NCBI GenBank assembly: GCA_965116015.1
Contig: OZ220477.1
Location: forward strand, 1,054,001 to 1,118,000
DNA length: 64,000 nt
Source of the DNA: S5-327 sp965116015
GTDB lineage: Bacteria; Chloroflexota; Dehalococcoidia; Lucifugimonadales; Australimonadaceae
Reading direction: 5' to 3'
Below are positions 43,302 to 51,648 of the stretch, piece by piece. Within the stretch, counting starts at the first letter, position 1, and every line of letters starts with the position of its first letter. The translations under genes and the position numbers were made by a program. The notes under the pieces were generated by a model, which searched no databases, was not told where the DNA came from, and worked only from the letters and a program-made list of their open reading frames with translations.

Positions 43302-44274
43302 CGAGATAACGCTCCGCCAGCGTCAGCGCCGCGCCCGTCCACGCCGCATCGAACGCGAGAAGCGCGTCCGCGTCGCCGGTCGCCGCGTAGCGCCCATCCC
43401 CGTCCGGAGTCGGCGCGCCGATGGCGTACACAGCGCTGAACACCGACCGATCGTCCACCGGCGACGCCAGCTCGTAGCTCAGCCGGATGAACGCCTCAGG
43501 CGACGCGAACCCCAGCGAATCAAGCCCCCTCCCACGAGGCCACGGCAAGACGCGAAAGCCCGGCGGGCCGCCCACGAGACGCATCAGCTCCGCGCGCTCC
43601 CCGGCGTCGAGGTCGCGAGCGGAGCCTCCCGCAACAACTCGCGCCGACGGCTCACCCTCCGCCGTCGAAAGCCCCAGCAGGAACGTAACAGCACCTCGGG
43701 TAGTCTCCGCCTCGAACACCCGCACTAGCGACGGCTCCACCTGGTAGAACCAGTACGGCCTTGGGGGCTCGCGCACAAGCCGCGCGAGCGCGTCGGCCCA
43801 CGGCGCGTTCACCAGCGCCGCCCCCTCTCGACCGTCGACCGTCGCGTAGTAGCTCCGCCCGTCAATCGACAGATCCCCGAGCCGCACCGTCACTTCCCGC
43901 CCGCCGGACAGCCCGACAGCAACCGTCGACGGCGCGTCGAAGCCGAAATCTCCCGGGTCATCGGGCGCAGGCAGAACTCGGTCAACCCTCGGCCCGGACA
44001 GGAGCAGCACGATGCCGCCCCAACGGTCGGGGTTCACTGGAAGCAGCGGATCCGACGCGAACCGCCAGCCGTCCGGGCCGCGCGTGAACGCGGCCTCCCC
44101 GTCGCCTGTCGCAATCCGGACGCTCACGATGGCGTCCTGTTCGACCGCGTACAGCCGAACGGCGGGCTGCGCCTCCGGGGGCGCGTCCTCGCCCCGGAGC
44201 CACGCCGCCCACGCCGCGGCTCCGGCGGCGGCGACAAGCGCGAGAAGAACGAGCCGGACAACAGCGCTCCTCAT
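43294..44274 (-). CDS. DUF4340-domain membrane-anchored protein
   Basis: 326 residues. A single N-terminal membrane helix (VVRLVLLALVAAAGAAAWAAW), then a repetitive beta-rich body with the DUF4340 pattern: VEQDAIVSVRIATGDGEAAF, GPDGWRFASDPLLPVNPDRW, and DDPGDFGFDAPSTVAV. DUF4340 genes usually accompany Gld-like ABC exporters, and here it is the last gene of such an operon, 7 bp after the GldG-like gene. Its biochemical role is unknown. Confidence 0.85.
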   Translation of the reverse strand: MRSAVVRLVLLALVAAAGAAAWAAWLRGEDAPPEAQPAVRLYAVEQDAIVSVRIATGDGEAAFTRGPDGWRFASDPLLPVNPDRWGGIVLLLSGPRVDRVLPAPDDPGDFGFDAPSTVAVGLSGGREVTVRLGDLSIDGRSYYATVDGREGAALVNAPWADALARLVREPPRPYWFYQVEPSLVRVFEAETTRGAVTFLLGLSTAEGEPSARVVAGGSARDLDAGERAELMRLVGGPPGFRVLPWPRGRGLDSLGFASPEAFIRLSYELASPVDDRSVFSAVYAIGAPTPDGDGRYAATGDADALLAFDAAWTGAALTLAERYLAR

Positions 44275-44281
44275 CGAGCGC

Positions 44282-45922
44282 TCACCGCCGCCGCCACCAC
44301 GCGACTACGCCGGCGGCCGCCAGGAGCGCCGGCGCAGCGAACCAGCTAACGTACCGCACGAAGTCGAACTCCGGCGCCGTCAGCGCAAGCGGACGAAACA
44401 CCTCCTGCTTCGGCCTCGTCGAAATCAGCTCTACGTCGTCGAGCAGCCAGTTCACCGTGTTCAGGAAGAGATCCGCGTTATCGAGATCGTTGAAGTGGCG
44501 GTTGCTCGCAAAGTCGGCGTCTCCAAGCGCCGCCAGCGTCATGCTGATAGCGTCGGGATCGAACTCTGCCGTCAGGCCGTCGGCAAGCGCCGACGACGCC
44601 TGCGCAAGCACGATCAGGGTATGCGGCCCCGGCGCGTCGCGACCCTCGACGTACTCGTTCGCCGACCCTGACGCGCTCCACGACTCTGCGGAGCTCGCAA
44701 CCAGCGGCCCGTAGCGAACCGGAACGCTCTCCCCGCGCTCGATGCGCGCGGCGACGCCCTCCACGACGCGGAACGCCACGGCCCCGGGATAGAACGTCGG
44801 CCCAAGCGGCCCCACGATAGCTCCCCCCTCGGTGATGGACGTCTCCCCCCGATACTGGTCGCGTTGCGCCACAAGCGTCCGCGGATCGCCCGCGGCGGAG
44901 CGATCAGGATCGACAAGCGTCCCCGCAACCGTCTCCAGCCCCCACTCCGCCAGCAGCCCCTCCATCGACTCGCGCGTCTCATCCGCCGTATCAGCCAAGA
45001 ACAACCCCCTTCCGCCGCGCGCAAGCCACCGCGTTACAGCGGCCTCCTCGTCGTCGCCGAACGGCGCGACCGGGGCCGCAACGATGAGGAGCGACGCATC
45101 CTCCGGAACGCCTCCGCTAGCCGCAAGGTCGAGCGACTCCACGGCGTAGCCGTCCGCCCGCAGTCCCGCCGCCGCAAAGCCTAGCCCCGAGCCGTCCGCC
45201 CGCAAGTCGTTGATGCTGCGCTCGCCGTGCCCGCGCACGACGTACACCTTATGCTCGCGCGTCCTCGTAACCCGGAGCGCCGCCGTAAGCAGCGCCTGCT
45301 CGGAAACGCCGCGCGAGCCAGCAGACGCGCGCAGACCCGTCGACTCCGATTCGAACAGCAACGACGGCGTCTCCGTTACCCCCAGCTCGAGAGCAACCGA
45401 CGGCTCAAGATGCGGGTCAACGAACCGGTAGCTCACGCGTCCGTCCGAGACCTGCTCGAATCGGCGCAAGTAGCTCTCGGCTGCCGCCTCGAATCGCAGC
45501 TCTCCCTCGTCGCTCGAAACGATGAACCCGGTAACGCGAACGTCGCCTGCAAGGCCCCCCAGCGCCTGCTCGGTCTGCGGCGCCAGCTCGAACTGCCGCG
45601 TCGCGGTGAGATCCCAGCTAACGTCCAGCGCCGCGGCGACGACGTTCGCCGCGATCGCCGCCGCTACGGCGGCCGCCACGCTCGCAAGGCTCACGCCGGA
45701 GAGCCGCCCCCGGCGGCCGGCGGCCGCTCGCGCGATAGTCCCCAGCGAAGCAAGCGCCGACAGCGCCAGCAGAACGCCCCCCACAGACAGCGTCGCAACG
45801 GCGAATCCCCGCAACTCCGGCGCCCAAACGAAGAGCAGCAGGCCTCCGCCCGCGCCGATGCCTCCGAGACCCGCGAGCAGAACCCCCCAGCCTCGCAGAC
45901 GGCTCCGCAAGTCTCCTAGCAC
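44282..45922 (-). CDS. GldG-like ABC exporter auxiliary component
   Basis: 546 residues from GTG 45922, which lies 22 bp after the permease stop and behind GGGAGCG. It has two to three N-terminal membrane helices (about 1-110), a large extracytoplasmic domain of the GldG/DUF4350-like kind (TRQFELAPQTEQALGGLAGD, VRGHGERSIND, LFLADTADE), and a C-terminal helix ending FAAPALLAAAGVVAWWRRR. In Bacteroidetes the homologue is needed for gliding; in other phyla the substrate is unknown. The ORF is open upstream but overlaps the permease gene. Confidence 0.82.
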   Translation of the reverse strand: MLGDLRSRLRGWGVLLAGLGGIGAGGGLLLFVWAPELRGFAVATLSVGGVLLALSALASLGTIARAAAGRRGRLSGVSLASVAAAVAAAIAANVVAAALDVSWDLTATRQFELAPQTEQALGGLAGDVRVTGFIVSSDEGELRFEAAAESYLRRFEQVSDGRVSYRFVDPHLEPSVALELGVTETPSLLFESESTGLRASAGSRGVSEQALLTAALRVTRTREHKVYVVRGHGERSINDLRADGSGLGFAAAGLRADGYAVESLDLAASGGVPEDASLLIVAAPVAPFGDDEEAAVTRWLARGGRGLFLADTADETRESMEGLLAEWGLETVAGTLVDPDRSAAGDPRTLVAQRDQYRGETSITEGGAIVGPLGPTFYPGAVAFRVVEGVAARIERGESVPVRYGPLVASSAESWSASGSANEYVEGRDAPGPHTLIVLAQASSALADGLTAEFDPDAISMTLAALGDADFASNRHFNDLDNADLFLNTVNWLLDDVELISTRPKQEVFRPLALTAPEFDFVRYVSWFAAPALLAAAGVVAWWRRR

Positions 45923-45944
45923 AAGGCTGCGCTCCCGTCCCGCG

Positions 45945-46664
45945 TTACCGCCACCGCCTCGACTCCAGGCTAAGCGTCGCCAGGAACAAGAAGAGCGCAA
46001 TGAACACGATAAAATAAACGACGTTCCCCAGCTCGATCACGCCCGCTACGAACGCCGTGTAGTGAGCCGGCAGCGACACTCCGTCGAGCAGCGCCGAGGA
46101 CGCGCCCGACACGAGATCCGCCGCCTGACTCGCCACCGTCAGGAACAGCAGCGCCGCAGCCGCCATCACGCCGGCGACGATCTGGTTGCTCGTGAGCGAC
46201 GACGCGAACAACCCCAGCGACGCCGCAGCCGATCCGTACAGCAACAGCCCAAGATAGCCGGCGGCGAGCGGCCCCGCATCCGGCGACGCGAACCACAGCA
46301 GCAGCGCAACGTACGTCAGCGTCGGCGCGATGACGCCGAGCAACATCGCGACCAGCCCCGCGAACTTCCCCGCCACAATCTCCCAGTCGCGCAGCGGCGA
46401 GGTCGCCAGCAGTTCGAGGGTTCCCAGCTTCTGCTCCTCGGCCAGCATGCGCATACTGACAATGGGAGCCCACAGGATGATTGCAAACGTCACAGGCGTC
46501 AGAACGCCGCGCAGCGACGCCTCCGGCAAAGGCTCGGAGATGCTCACGACGAAGAAGTGCCCCGTGAGCCCCATAAACGCCGCCCCCACGATGTACGCCA
46601 TCGGCGACGCGTAGTACGTCCGCGTCTCCTTCCACGAGAGGAGCAGCGCGTTACGCACGATCAT
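45945..46664 (-). CDS. ABC-2 type permease (GldF/NosY-like)
   Basis: 239 residues from ATG 46664. Six membrane helices; landmarks are WKETRTYYASPMAYIVGAAF, MRMLAEEQKLGTLELLATSP and GVIELGNVVYFIVFIALFLF. The last is the typical end of these exporters' permease. It overlaps the ATPase gene by 14 bp. The frame extends upstream to 46781 but that part is inside the ATPase gene. Confidence 0.88.
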   Translation of the reverse strand: MIVRNALLLSWKETRTYYASPMAYIVGAAFMGLTGHFFVVSISEPLPEASLRGVLTPVTFAIILWAPIVSMRMLAEEQKLGTLELLATSPLRDWEIVAGKFAGLVAMLLGVIAPTLTYVALLLWFASPDAGPLAAGYLGLLLYGSAAASLGLFASSLTSNQIVAGVMAAAALLFLTVASQAADLVSGASSALLDGVSLPAHYTAFVAGVIELGNVVYFIVFIALFLFLATLSLESRRWR

Positions 46665-47682
46665 CCTCGCGCCCGGCGCCTGCGTACTCGAGGAAAATCT
46701 CCTCCAGCCCGGGCTCCGACGCCTCCAGCCGCCGCAGACCAAGACCCGCCCCAACGACAGCCGCGGCGATGCGCTCCCCAACCTCCCCGCCCGGCGCGCC
46801 CGTCACCCGGAACAGATGCGCGCCGTCCTCCTCTGGTTCATCCGGCCCGCCCCCGTCGACCGCCCACACTCCCTCCACGCTTGCGAGAGCGTCCGCCGCC
46901 CGGGATCCCGGCCCGCGCGCCTCCACGACGAACCGCTGCGCGCTCCCCAGCCCCCGCGACAGATCCCGCGGCCTGCCCTGCGCGGCGACAACTCCCTCGT
47001 GCAGAATCACCACCCGCTCGCAGAGGCTGCTCGCCTCGGCAAGCTGATGCGTGCTCAGCAGCACGGTGTGCCGCCCTCCGAGCCGACGGATGAGCTCCCT
47101 CACTTCCACAACCTGCGCCGGGTCGATGCTCACCGTAGGCTCATCAAGCACGACAACCTCCGGATCGTGGAGCACGGCAAGCGCGAACCCCAGCCGCTGC
47201 CGGTAGCCTTTCGACAGCTTCCCCACAAGCGTGTCGCGATACGACGCCAGCGCGAACGACTCGATGGCTCCGTCGACTGCTCTCCGCAAGTCCGCGGCGC
47301 GCATCGCTCGCAAGCGCCCGAAGAAGCGCAACGTCGCCCCCACAGTCATATCGCCGTAGAGCGGAGCGGACTCGGGCAGGTAGCCGATGCGGCGCCGCGC
47401 CTCGAGCGAGCGCGTGGCAAGGTCGTAGCCCGCCACGCGCGCCGACCCGCTCGTCGGCGGCAGGTAGCCGGCGAGGATGCGCATCGTCGTCGTCTTGCCC
47501 GCGCCGTTCGTGCCCAGAAGCCCCACCGTCTCGCCCTTCCCGACAGAGAACGAAACGCCGTCGACAGCCAGAAAGTCGCCATACCGCTTGGAGACGCCGT
47601 CGACCTCAATCATCGGTTCCGTCTCGTCCGTCTGTCCCGTTGTCTGTTCCGTTCGATGCGTCTTGTCCGTCTGCCCAGTCAC
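46651..47682 (-). CDS. ABC exporter ATPase (GldA/CcmA-like)
   Basis: 343 residues from GTG 47682, or 320 from ATG 47613 (MIEVDGVSKRYG), where the domain begins. The 23 residues between are a TGQTDxT-type repeat with no fold and may not be translated. Walker A GTNGAGKTTT, signature LSKGYRQRLGFA, Walker B VVVLDEPTVSID (Ser-Ile in place of Gly-Leu in the D-loop), and the switch His in STHQL. The C-terminal domain after residue 240 is the usual regulatory tail. It is the first gene of a four-gene minus-strand operon. Confidence 0.88.
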   Translation of the reverse strand: MTGQTDKTHRTEQTTGQTDETEPMIEVDGVSKRYGDFLAVDGVSFSVGKGETVGLLGTNGAGKTTTMRILAGYLPPTSGSARVAGYDLATRSLEARRRIGYLPESAPLYGDMTVGATLRFFGRLRAMRAADLRRAVDGAIESFALASYRDTLVGKLSKGYRQRLGFALAVLHDPEVVVLDEPTVSIDPAQVVEVRELIRRLGGRHTVLLSTHQLAEASSLCERVVILHEGVVAAQGRPRDLSRGLGSAQRFVVEARGPGSRAADALASVEGVWAVDGGGPDEPEEDGAHLFRVTGAPGGEVGERIAAAVVGAGLGLRRLEASEPGLEEIFLEYAGAGREDDRA

Positions 47683-47739
47683 GCGTCGCTCCCGCGCCTC
47701 TTCACGCCGAACCGCAGCCTCGCCCTAAGCCTACCGGAT

Positions 47740-47768
47740 TTGATAACCGCCCTGCCCCGCCGTAGACT
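47740..47768 (+). promoter_or_regulatory. Sigma70-type promoter of the dppBC-like genes
   Basis: TTGATA at 47740-47745, a 17-bp spacer and TAGACT at 47763-47768. The TTG start codon lies 34 bp downstream with AAGGAG at about 47787-47793. Confidence 0.6.
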
Positions 47769-47801
47769 CTCGCCGTCTGAACAGGCAAGGAGCCGCCTCG
47801 C

Positions 47802-48746
47802 TTGTACCGCTTCATCGTCCGACGTGTGCTGCTAGCCATCCTCACCCTCTTCGTGGTCAGCGTCGCCACATTCTTTATGCTGCGCCTCGTCCCCGGCTCC
47901 ATCGTCGACCTGATGGTGTCCGACTTCGGCTACGCAGCCGACCGGCAGGCGATCCTCGCGCAGCTCGGCCTCGACAGGCCCATCCACACGCAGTTCTTCG
48001 AGTGGTTCGGCGGCCTCTTCGTCGGCGACCTCGGCGACTCTCTGTGGACCACCAGGCCCGTAACCCACGAACTAGCCCGCCGCTACCCCGTAACCCTCGA
48101 ACTCTCCGTCATCGCCCTCGTCGTCAGCACCGCCGTCGCCATCCCCATCGGAATCATAACCGCAGTCCGCCAGGACACCTGGGTCGACTACCTCCTGCGC
48201 ACCGTGTCGATCGGGCTCGTCGCCATCCCCATCCTCTGGATCGGCACCATCGTCGTAACACTCCCCGCCCTCTACTTCGGATGGGCTCCCCCCCTCAGCT
48301 ACGTCGCCTTCACCGACGACCCCATCGGCAATCTCAGCGTTATGCTGCTCCCCGGCGTCATCGTGGGAATCCCGCTCCTCGGCGGAACTATCCGCATGAC
48401 CCGCGCAATGATGCTGGAAGTCGTACGGCAAGACTACATCCGCACCGCCTGGGCCAAGGGACTGCAGCCGAACGCCATCTGGTGGCGCCACGCCGTCCGC
48501 AACGCCCTCATCCCCGTGCTGTCGCTCATCGGCCTCCAGATTCCGTTCCTGCTGGGCGGAACTGTCATCATCGAGCAGATCTTCAACCTCCCCGGAATGG
48601 GCGTCTACCTGCTGCAATCGCTCCAGCAGCGCGACTACGTCCCCGCCCAGACCATCGTGCTGGTGTTCGCCGCGGGCACCGTGCTCATCAACCTCGCCGT
48701 CGACCTCCTCTACAGCGTCCTCGACCCACGGATCAGGTACGCCTAG
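47802..48746 (+). CDS. Dipeptide/oligopeptide ABC transporter permease (DppB/OppB-like)
   Basis: 314 residues from TTG 47802, accepted because AAGGAG precedes it and the protein starts at the family's MYRFIVRRVLLAILTLFVVS. Six membrane helices. Landmarks: FGGLFVGDLGDSLWT, TAWAKGLQPNAIWWRHAVRN (the coupling loop) and VIIEQIFNLPGMG, with the end VDLLYSVLDPRIRYA. It pairs with the following gene, one base later. It most likely works with the OppDF-like ATPases at 41287-43301, although an exporter operon of opposite strand separates them. Confidence 0.92.
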   Translation: MYRFIVRRVLLAILTLFVVSVATFFMLRLVPGSIVDLMVSDFGYAADRQAILAQLGLDRPIHTQFFEWFGGLFVGDLGDSLWTTRPVTHELARRYPVTLELSVIALVVSTAVAIPIGIITAVRQDTWVDYLLRTVSIGLVAIPILWIGTIVVTLPALYFGWAPPLSYVAFTDDPIGNLSVMLLPGVIVGIPLLGGTIRMTRAMMLEVVRQDYIRTAWAKGLQPNAIWWRHAVRNALIPVLSLIGLQIPFLLGGTVIIEQIFNLPGMGVYLLQSLQQRDYVPAQTIVLVFAAGTVLINLAVDLLYSVLDPRIRYA

Positions 48747-48747
48747 C

Positions 48748-49680
48748 ATGGCCGTCGACGCAACGCGCGAGCGCGAGCATCCCGCTCGGGGACTTCTGCG
48801 CCTCAAATCGCGCAGCGGACTCACCGGCCTCGCGGCGCGACTCTTCACCGAGAAGCCGCTCGGAGCAGTCGGCGCAGTCATCGTGCTCGTTATGCTCACC
48901 ATGGCCGTCTTCGCCAACTGGATCGCCCCCTACCCCTACGACGAGCCCCACTTCTCCGACTCGCTCCAGAACTCGAGCTTCACCTACCTCCTCGGCACCG
49001 ACTTCCTCGGCCGCGACCTCTTCAGCCGCCTCGTCCACGGAGCGCGCGTCTCCATCGTCGTCGCTCTTGGCTCCGTCGCCCTCGGCAGCGTGCTCGCCGC
49101 CCTCATCGGCATCACGAGCGGATATATGGGCGGCAGATACGACACCATCGTCCAGCGCCTCGTCGACGCCTGGATGAGCGTGCCGCCCCTCCTTCTCCTC
49201 CTCTTCGTTATGTCGATCCTCGGCCCCAGCCCCCTGAACGTAACCCTCGTGCTCGGGCTTGTCGCCATCAGAGAGAGCCGCGTCCTTCGCGGATCGGTGC
49301 TCGCCCTCAAAGAGCAGCCGTTCGTCGAGGCGGCGCGCGTCAACGGCGCGACCACCCTGCGCATCCTGATCCGGCACATCCTGCCCAACGTGATGGTGCC
49401 CATCATCATCCTCGCCAGCCTCCGGCTCGGCCAGGTCATCCTCATCGAGGCGTCCCTCAGCTTCCTGGGCTACGGCGTGCCAAAACCGTTCCCCTCGTGG
49501 GGGCGAATGCTCAGCTCCGAATCCCGCACCTATATGGAGATCGCGCCGTGGCTCGCAATCTGGCCCGGCGTGTTCCTCAGCCTCACCGTGTTCGGCTGGA
49601 ATGTCCTCGGCGACGCCCTGCGCGACCTCCTCGACCCGCGCCTCCGCGGCTCCGGCGGCAACTACCGCTCCAGCTCCTGA
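48748..49680 (+). CDS. Dipeptide/oligopeptide ABC transporter permease (DppC/OppC-like)
   Basis: 310 residues with six helices. Family features are TDFLGRDLFSRLVHGARVSI, the coupling loop VEAARVNGATTLRILIRHIL, EASLSFLGYGVPKPFPSWG, and the end VLGDALRDLLDPRLRGSG. It begins one base after the DppB-like stop. The next gene (TyrA-like) begins 22 bp later on the same strand. Confidence 0.92.
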   Translation: MAVDATREREHPARGLLRLKSRSGLTGLAARLFTEKPLGAVGAVIVLVMLTMAVFANWIAPYPYDEPHFSDSLQNSSFTYLLGTDFLGRDLFSRLVHGARVSIVVALGSVALGSVLAALIGITSGYMGGRYDTIVQRLVDAWMSVPPLLLLLFVMSILGPSPLNVTLVLGLVAIRESRVLRGSVLALKEQPFVEAARVNGATTLRILIRHILPNVMVPIIILASLRLGQVILIEASLSFLGYGVPKPFPSWGRMLSSESRTYMEIAPWLAIWPGVFLSLTVFGWNVLGDALRDLLDPRLRGSGGNYRSSS

Positions 49681-49702
49681 ACCCGCGCCCGACGCAACGC
49701 CT

Positions 49703-50644
49703 ATGCCAGACATCGCAATCATCGGCCTCGGACCGCTTGGCTCCGCGCTTGGACGCTCCGTCAGGGCAGCGTTGCCCAGCGCGCGCGTCGCCGGGTTCGA
49801 CGTCGACAGGCAAACGGCGAACCGCGCCGCCCGATCCGGCGCAGTCGGCGAGACCTGCCCCAGCGTCGCTCAAGCCGTCGCCGGAGCGCAGCTCGTCCTG
49901 CTCGCCGCTCCGCTTTCCGCCGCGCAGGACGCGCTCCGCGTCCTCGGGCGGCTCGTCCCTGAGAACTGCGTCGTCACCGACGCCTGCGCCCTCAAGACCC
50001 CCGTCCTCGCCTGGGCCGCGGAGTTCCTTCCGCCATCGGCGCACTTCGTCGGCGGGCGCCCGCTCGCAAGACTACCGGCGGACGGCAAGGACGAGGTCGA
50101 GCTCCGCGGCGCCGACTACTGCATCATCCCCAGCCCGAGCGCGTCGGCGGAAGCCGTCGACGCCGTCATCGGGCTGGCGAACGCCGCCGGCGCCAAGCCG
50201 TTCTTCATCGACGCCGCCGAGCACGACAGCTTCGTCATCGCCGCCGAGCTCCTCCCCCGCATCGCCGCGACGGCGGCGGTCGACGCCGCATCCACCGCCG
50301 CCGTCTGGCGCGACATCCGCCGGTTCCGGAGCCGCCAGTTCGAGAACGCCGTCGCCGAATCAGCAATCGATCCCGACGAGCTGGCCATCGCCCTCCAGCA
50401 CGCGCCTGCGGCGCTCGCCGCATGGATCGACAGGCTGTCCGGAGCGCTCGCCGACCTGCGAACTATGACCTCGGCGAGCCCCGGCGCCGCGCAGACCGCG
50501 CAAACGCTCGCCGCCCTCGCAGAGGCGCGGCGGCAACGGCTGAACCCGCAAGCGTTCGAGACAGGCCCCGCCATCGAGCGGCAGAGCTTCTCGTCGCTCA
50601 TGCTCGGCGACTGGTTCGCAAACCGGTCGCGGCTGCGCCGCTAG
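49703..50644 (+). CDS. Prephenate dehydrogenase-like NAD-binding protein lacking the catalytic histidine
   Basis: 313 residues from ATG 49703. The Rossmann motif is GLGPLGSALG (8-17), with DVDRQ as the adenosine-binding acid. The later layout resembles TyrA: a TDACALKTPVL tract, then a FVGGRPLAR segment where prephenate dehydrogenases have GGHPMAG, so the catalytic His is Arg here. The helical domain follows, with AAEHDSFVIAAELLPRIA in place of the SHLPH segment. It may be an NAD-dependent dehydrogenase of other substrates, or an inactive relative. It ends with a four-base overlap against a convergent PpiC-like gene. Confidence 0.7.
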   Translation: MPDIAIIGLGPLGSALGRSVRAALPSARVAGFDVDRQTANRAARSGAVGETCPSVAQAVAGAQLVLLAAPLSAAQDALRVLGRLVPENCVVTDACALKTPVLAWAAEFLPPSAHFVGGRPLARLPADGKDEVELRGADYCIIPSPSASAEAVDAVIGLANAAGAKPFFIDAAEHDSFVIAAELLPRIAATAAVDAASTAAVWRDIRRFRSRQFENAVAESAIDPDELAIALQHAPAALAAWIDRLSGALADLRTMTSASPGAAQTAQTLAALAEARRQRLNPQAFETGPAIERQSFSSLMLGDWFANRSRLRR

Positions 50645-51564
50645 CCTGCCGGCCTCACCGCAGGCGTCTGCTCCAGCTGCTCAAGCGCCCACGCGAGCGT
50701 TTCAGAATCGAGCCGCGCCTCGATCTCCAGCGAGTCCCGCGCCGAGCGCAGCCACGACTCTAGCGCGCGCTCCTCCAGCGCCTGCCGCACCGCGGCGTCC
50801 AGCTCCCGCGAAGCCTCCCGCGCGCTGACCACGTACAGCACGATCGCCTGGTTCTCCTGCAAGAACGGCGGGGACAGCTCCAACTCCCGCAGCTCCCACA
50901 AGAGCTCAGCCGCCGCAGGAGGCAGCGCGCCGTACGGAAGCCAGCCAAGATCGACCGCCGCCCCATCGACCGCGTAGCGCCGCGCCAGCTCCTCGAAGGA
51001 GACCCCGCGCATGGCGTCGCTCCGCGCCCGCTCCGCAGACTCCAGATCGCCCACAACGAGCGCGTGCAGGCGCGCCTGGGGCTGCGGGTCTGGAATGTCG
51101 CGCCCCAGCGCCTGCGCGGCGTAGCGCCGCAGCAACTCGCCCTCCACCAGCCTGTCGAGTTGCGCAAAGCTCAGCCTTCGCAGATCCGCGTACTGACGCC
51201 TCCGCTCCTCGAACAACGACCTGCCCGCATCGTCGAGCCCGCCAGAGCCGAGCTCCGGCGCCAGCTGCGCGACAAGCTCCGCCTCGATAGCCTCCGCGCT
51301 CACCGCGACGCCGAGCTCGTGCGCCGTCTGCCGCAGCGCCTCGCTGTCCGTCAGGCGCGCCGCCGCGTCGAACGCCTCGAGCGTCGCGTCGAACGGCGTC
51401 CCCGCCAGCGCGGCGTCGATCTGCTCCGCACGCAGAACGTCCACCAGCTCAGCGCGGGTAATCTCGACGCCGTTCACGCGGGCGAACCACTCGTCCTGCT
51501 CCCTCCCGACGAAGAGAACAGCTACCGCAACCGACGCGAGCGCAAGCGCGCCGGCGGCTCCCAA
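50641..51564 (-). CDS. SurA/PpiC-like peptidyl-prolyl isomerase, N-terminally anchored
   Basis: 307 residues from TTG 51564. One N-terminal helix ALALASVAVAVLFVG, an alpha-helical chaperone part with VNGVEITRAELVDVLRAEQI (about 30-50), and a parvulin domain at about 165-265: LHALVVGDLESAERARSDA, GVSFEELARRYAVDGAAVD, LGWLPYG. It helps fold exported proteins. The frame is open upstream to the amidohydrolase stop (TAG at 51649-51651); these codons encode a strongly basic stretch that would suit a signal-anchor but contain no standard start codon, so the true N-terminus is uncertain. Confidence 0.75.
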   Translation of the reverse strand: MGAAGALALASVAVAVLFVGREQDEWFARVNGVEITRAELVDVLRAEQIDAALAGTPFDATLEAFDAAARLTDSEALRQTAHELGVAVSAEAIEAELVAQLAPELGSGGLDDAGRSLFEERRRQYADLRRLSFAQLDRLVEGELLRRYAAQALGRDIPDPQPQARLHALVVGDLESAERARSDAMRGVSFEELARRYAVDGAAVDLGWLPYGALPPAAAELLWELRELELSPPFLQENQAIVLYVVSAREASRELDAAVRQALEERALESWLRSARDSLEIEARLDSETLAWALEQLEQTPAVRPAG

Positions 51565-51648
51565 AACCCATAGCGTACGGCGCGAGGGACGCCCCGATGA
51601 GCGCCTCGCCCGCCGCCTTCCGACCGGCTGGCCGAGATTCGCGATCGC

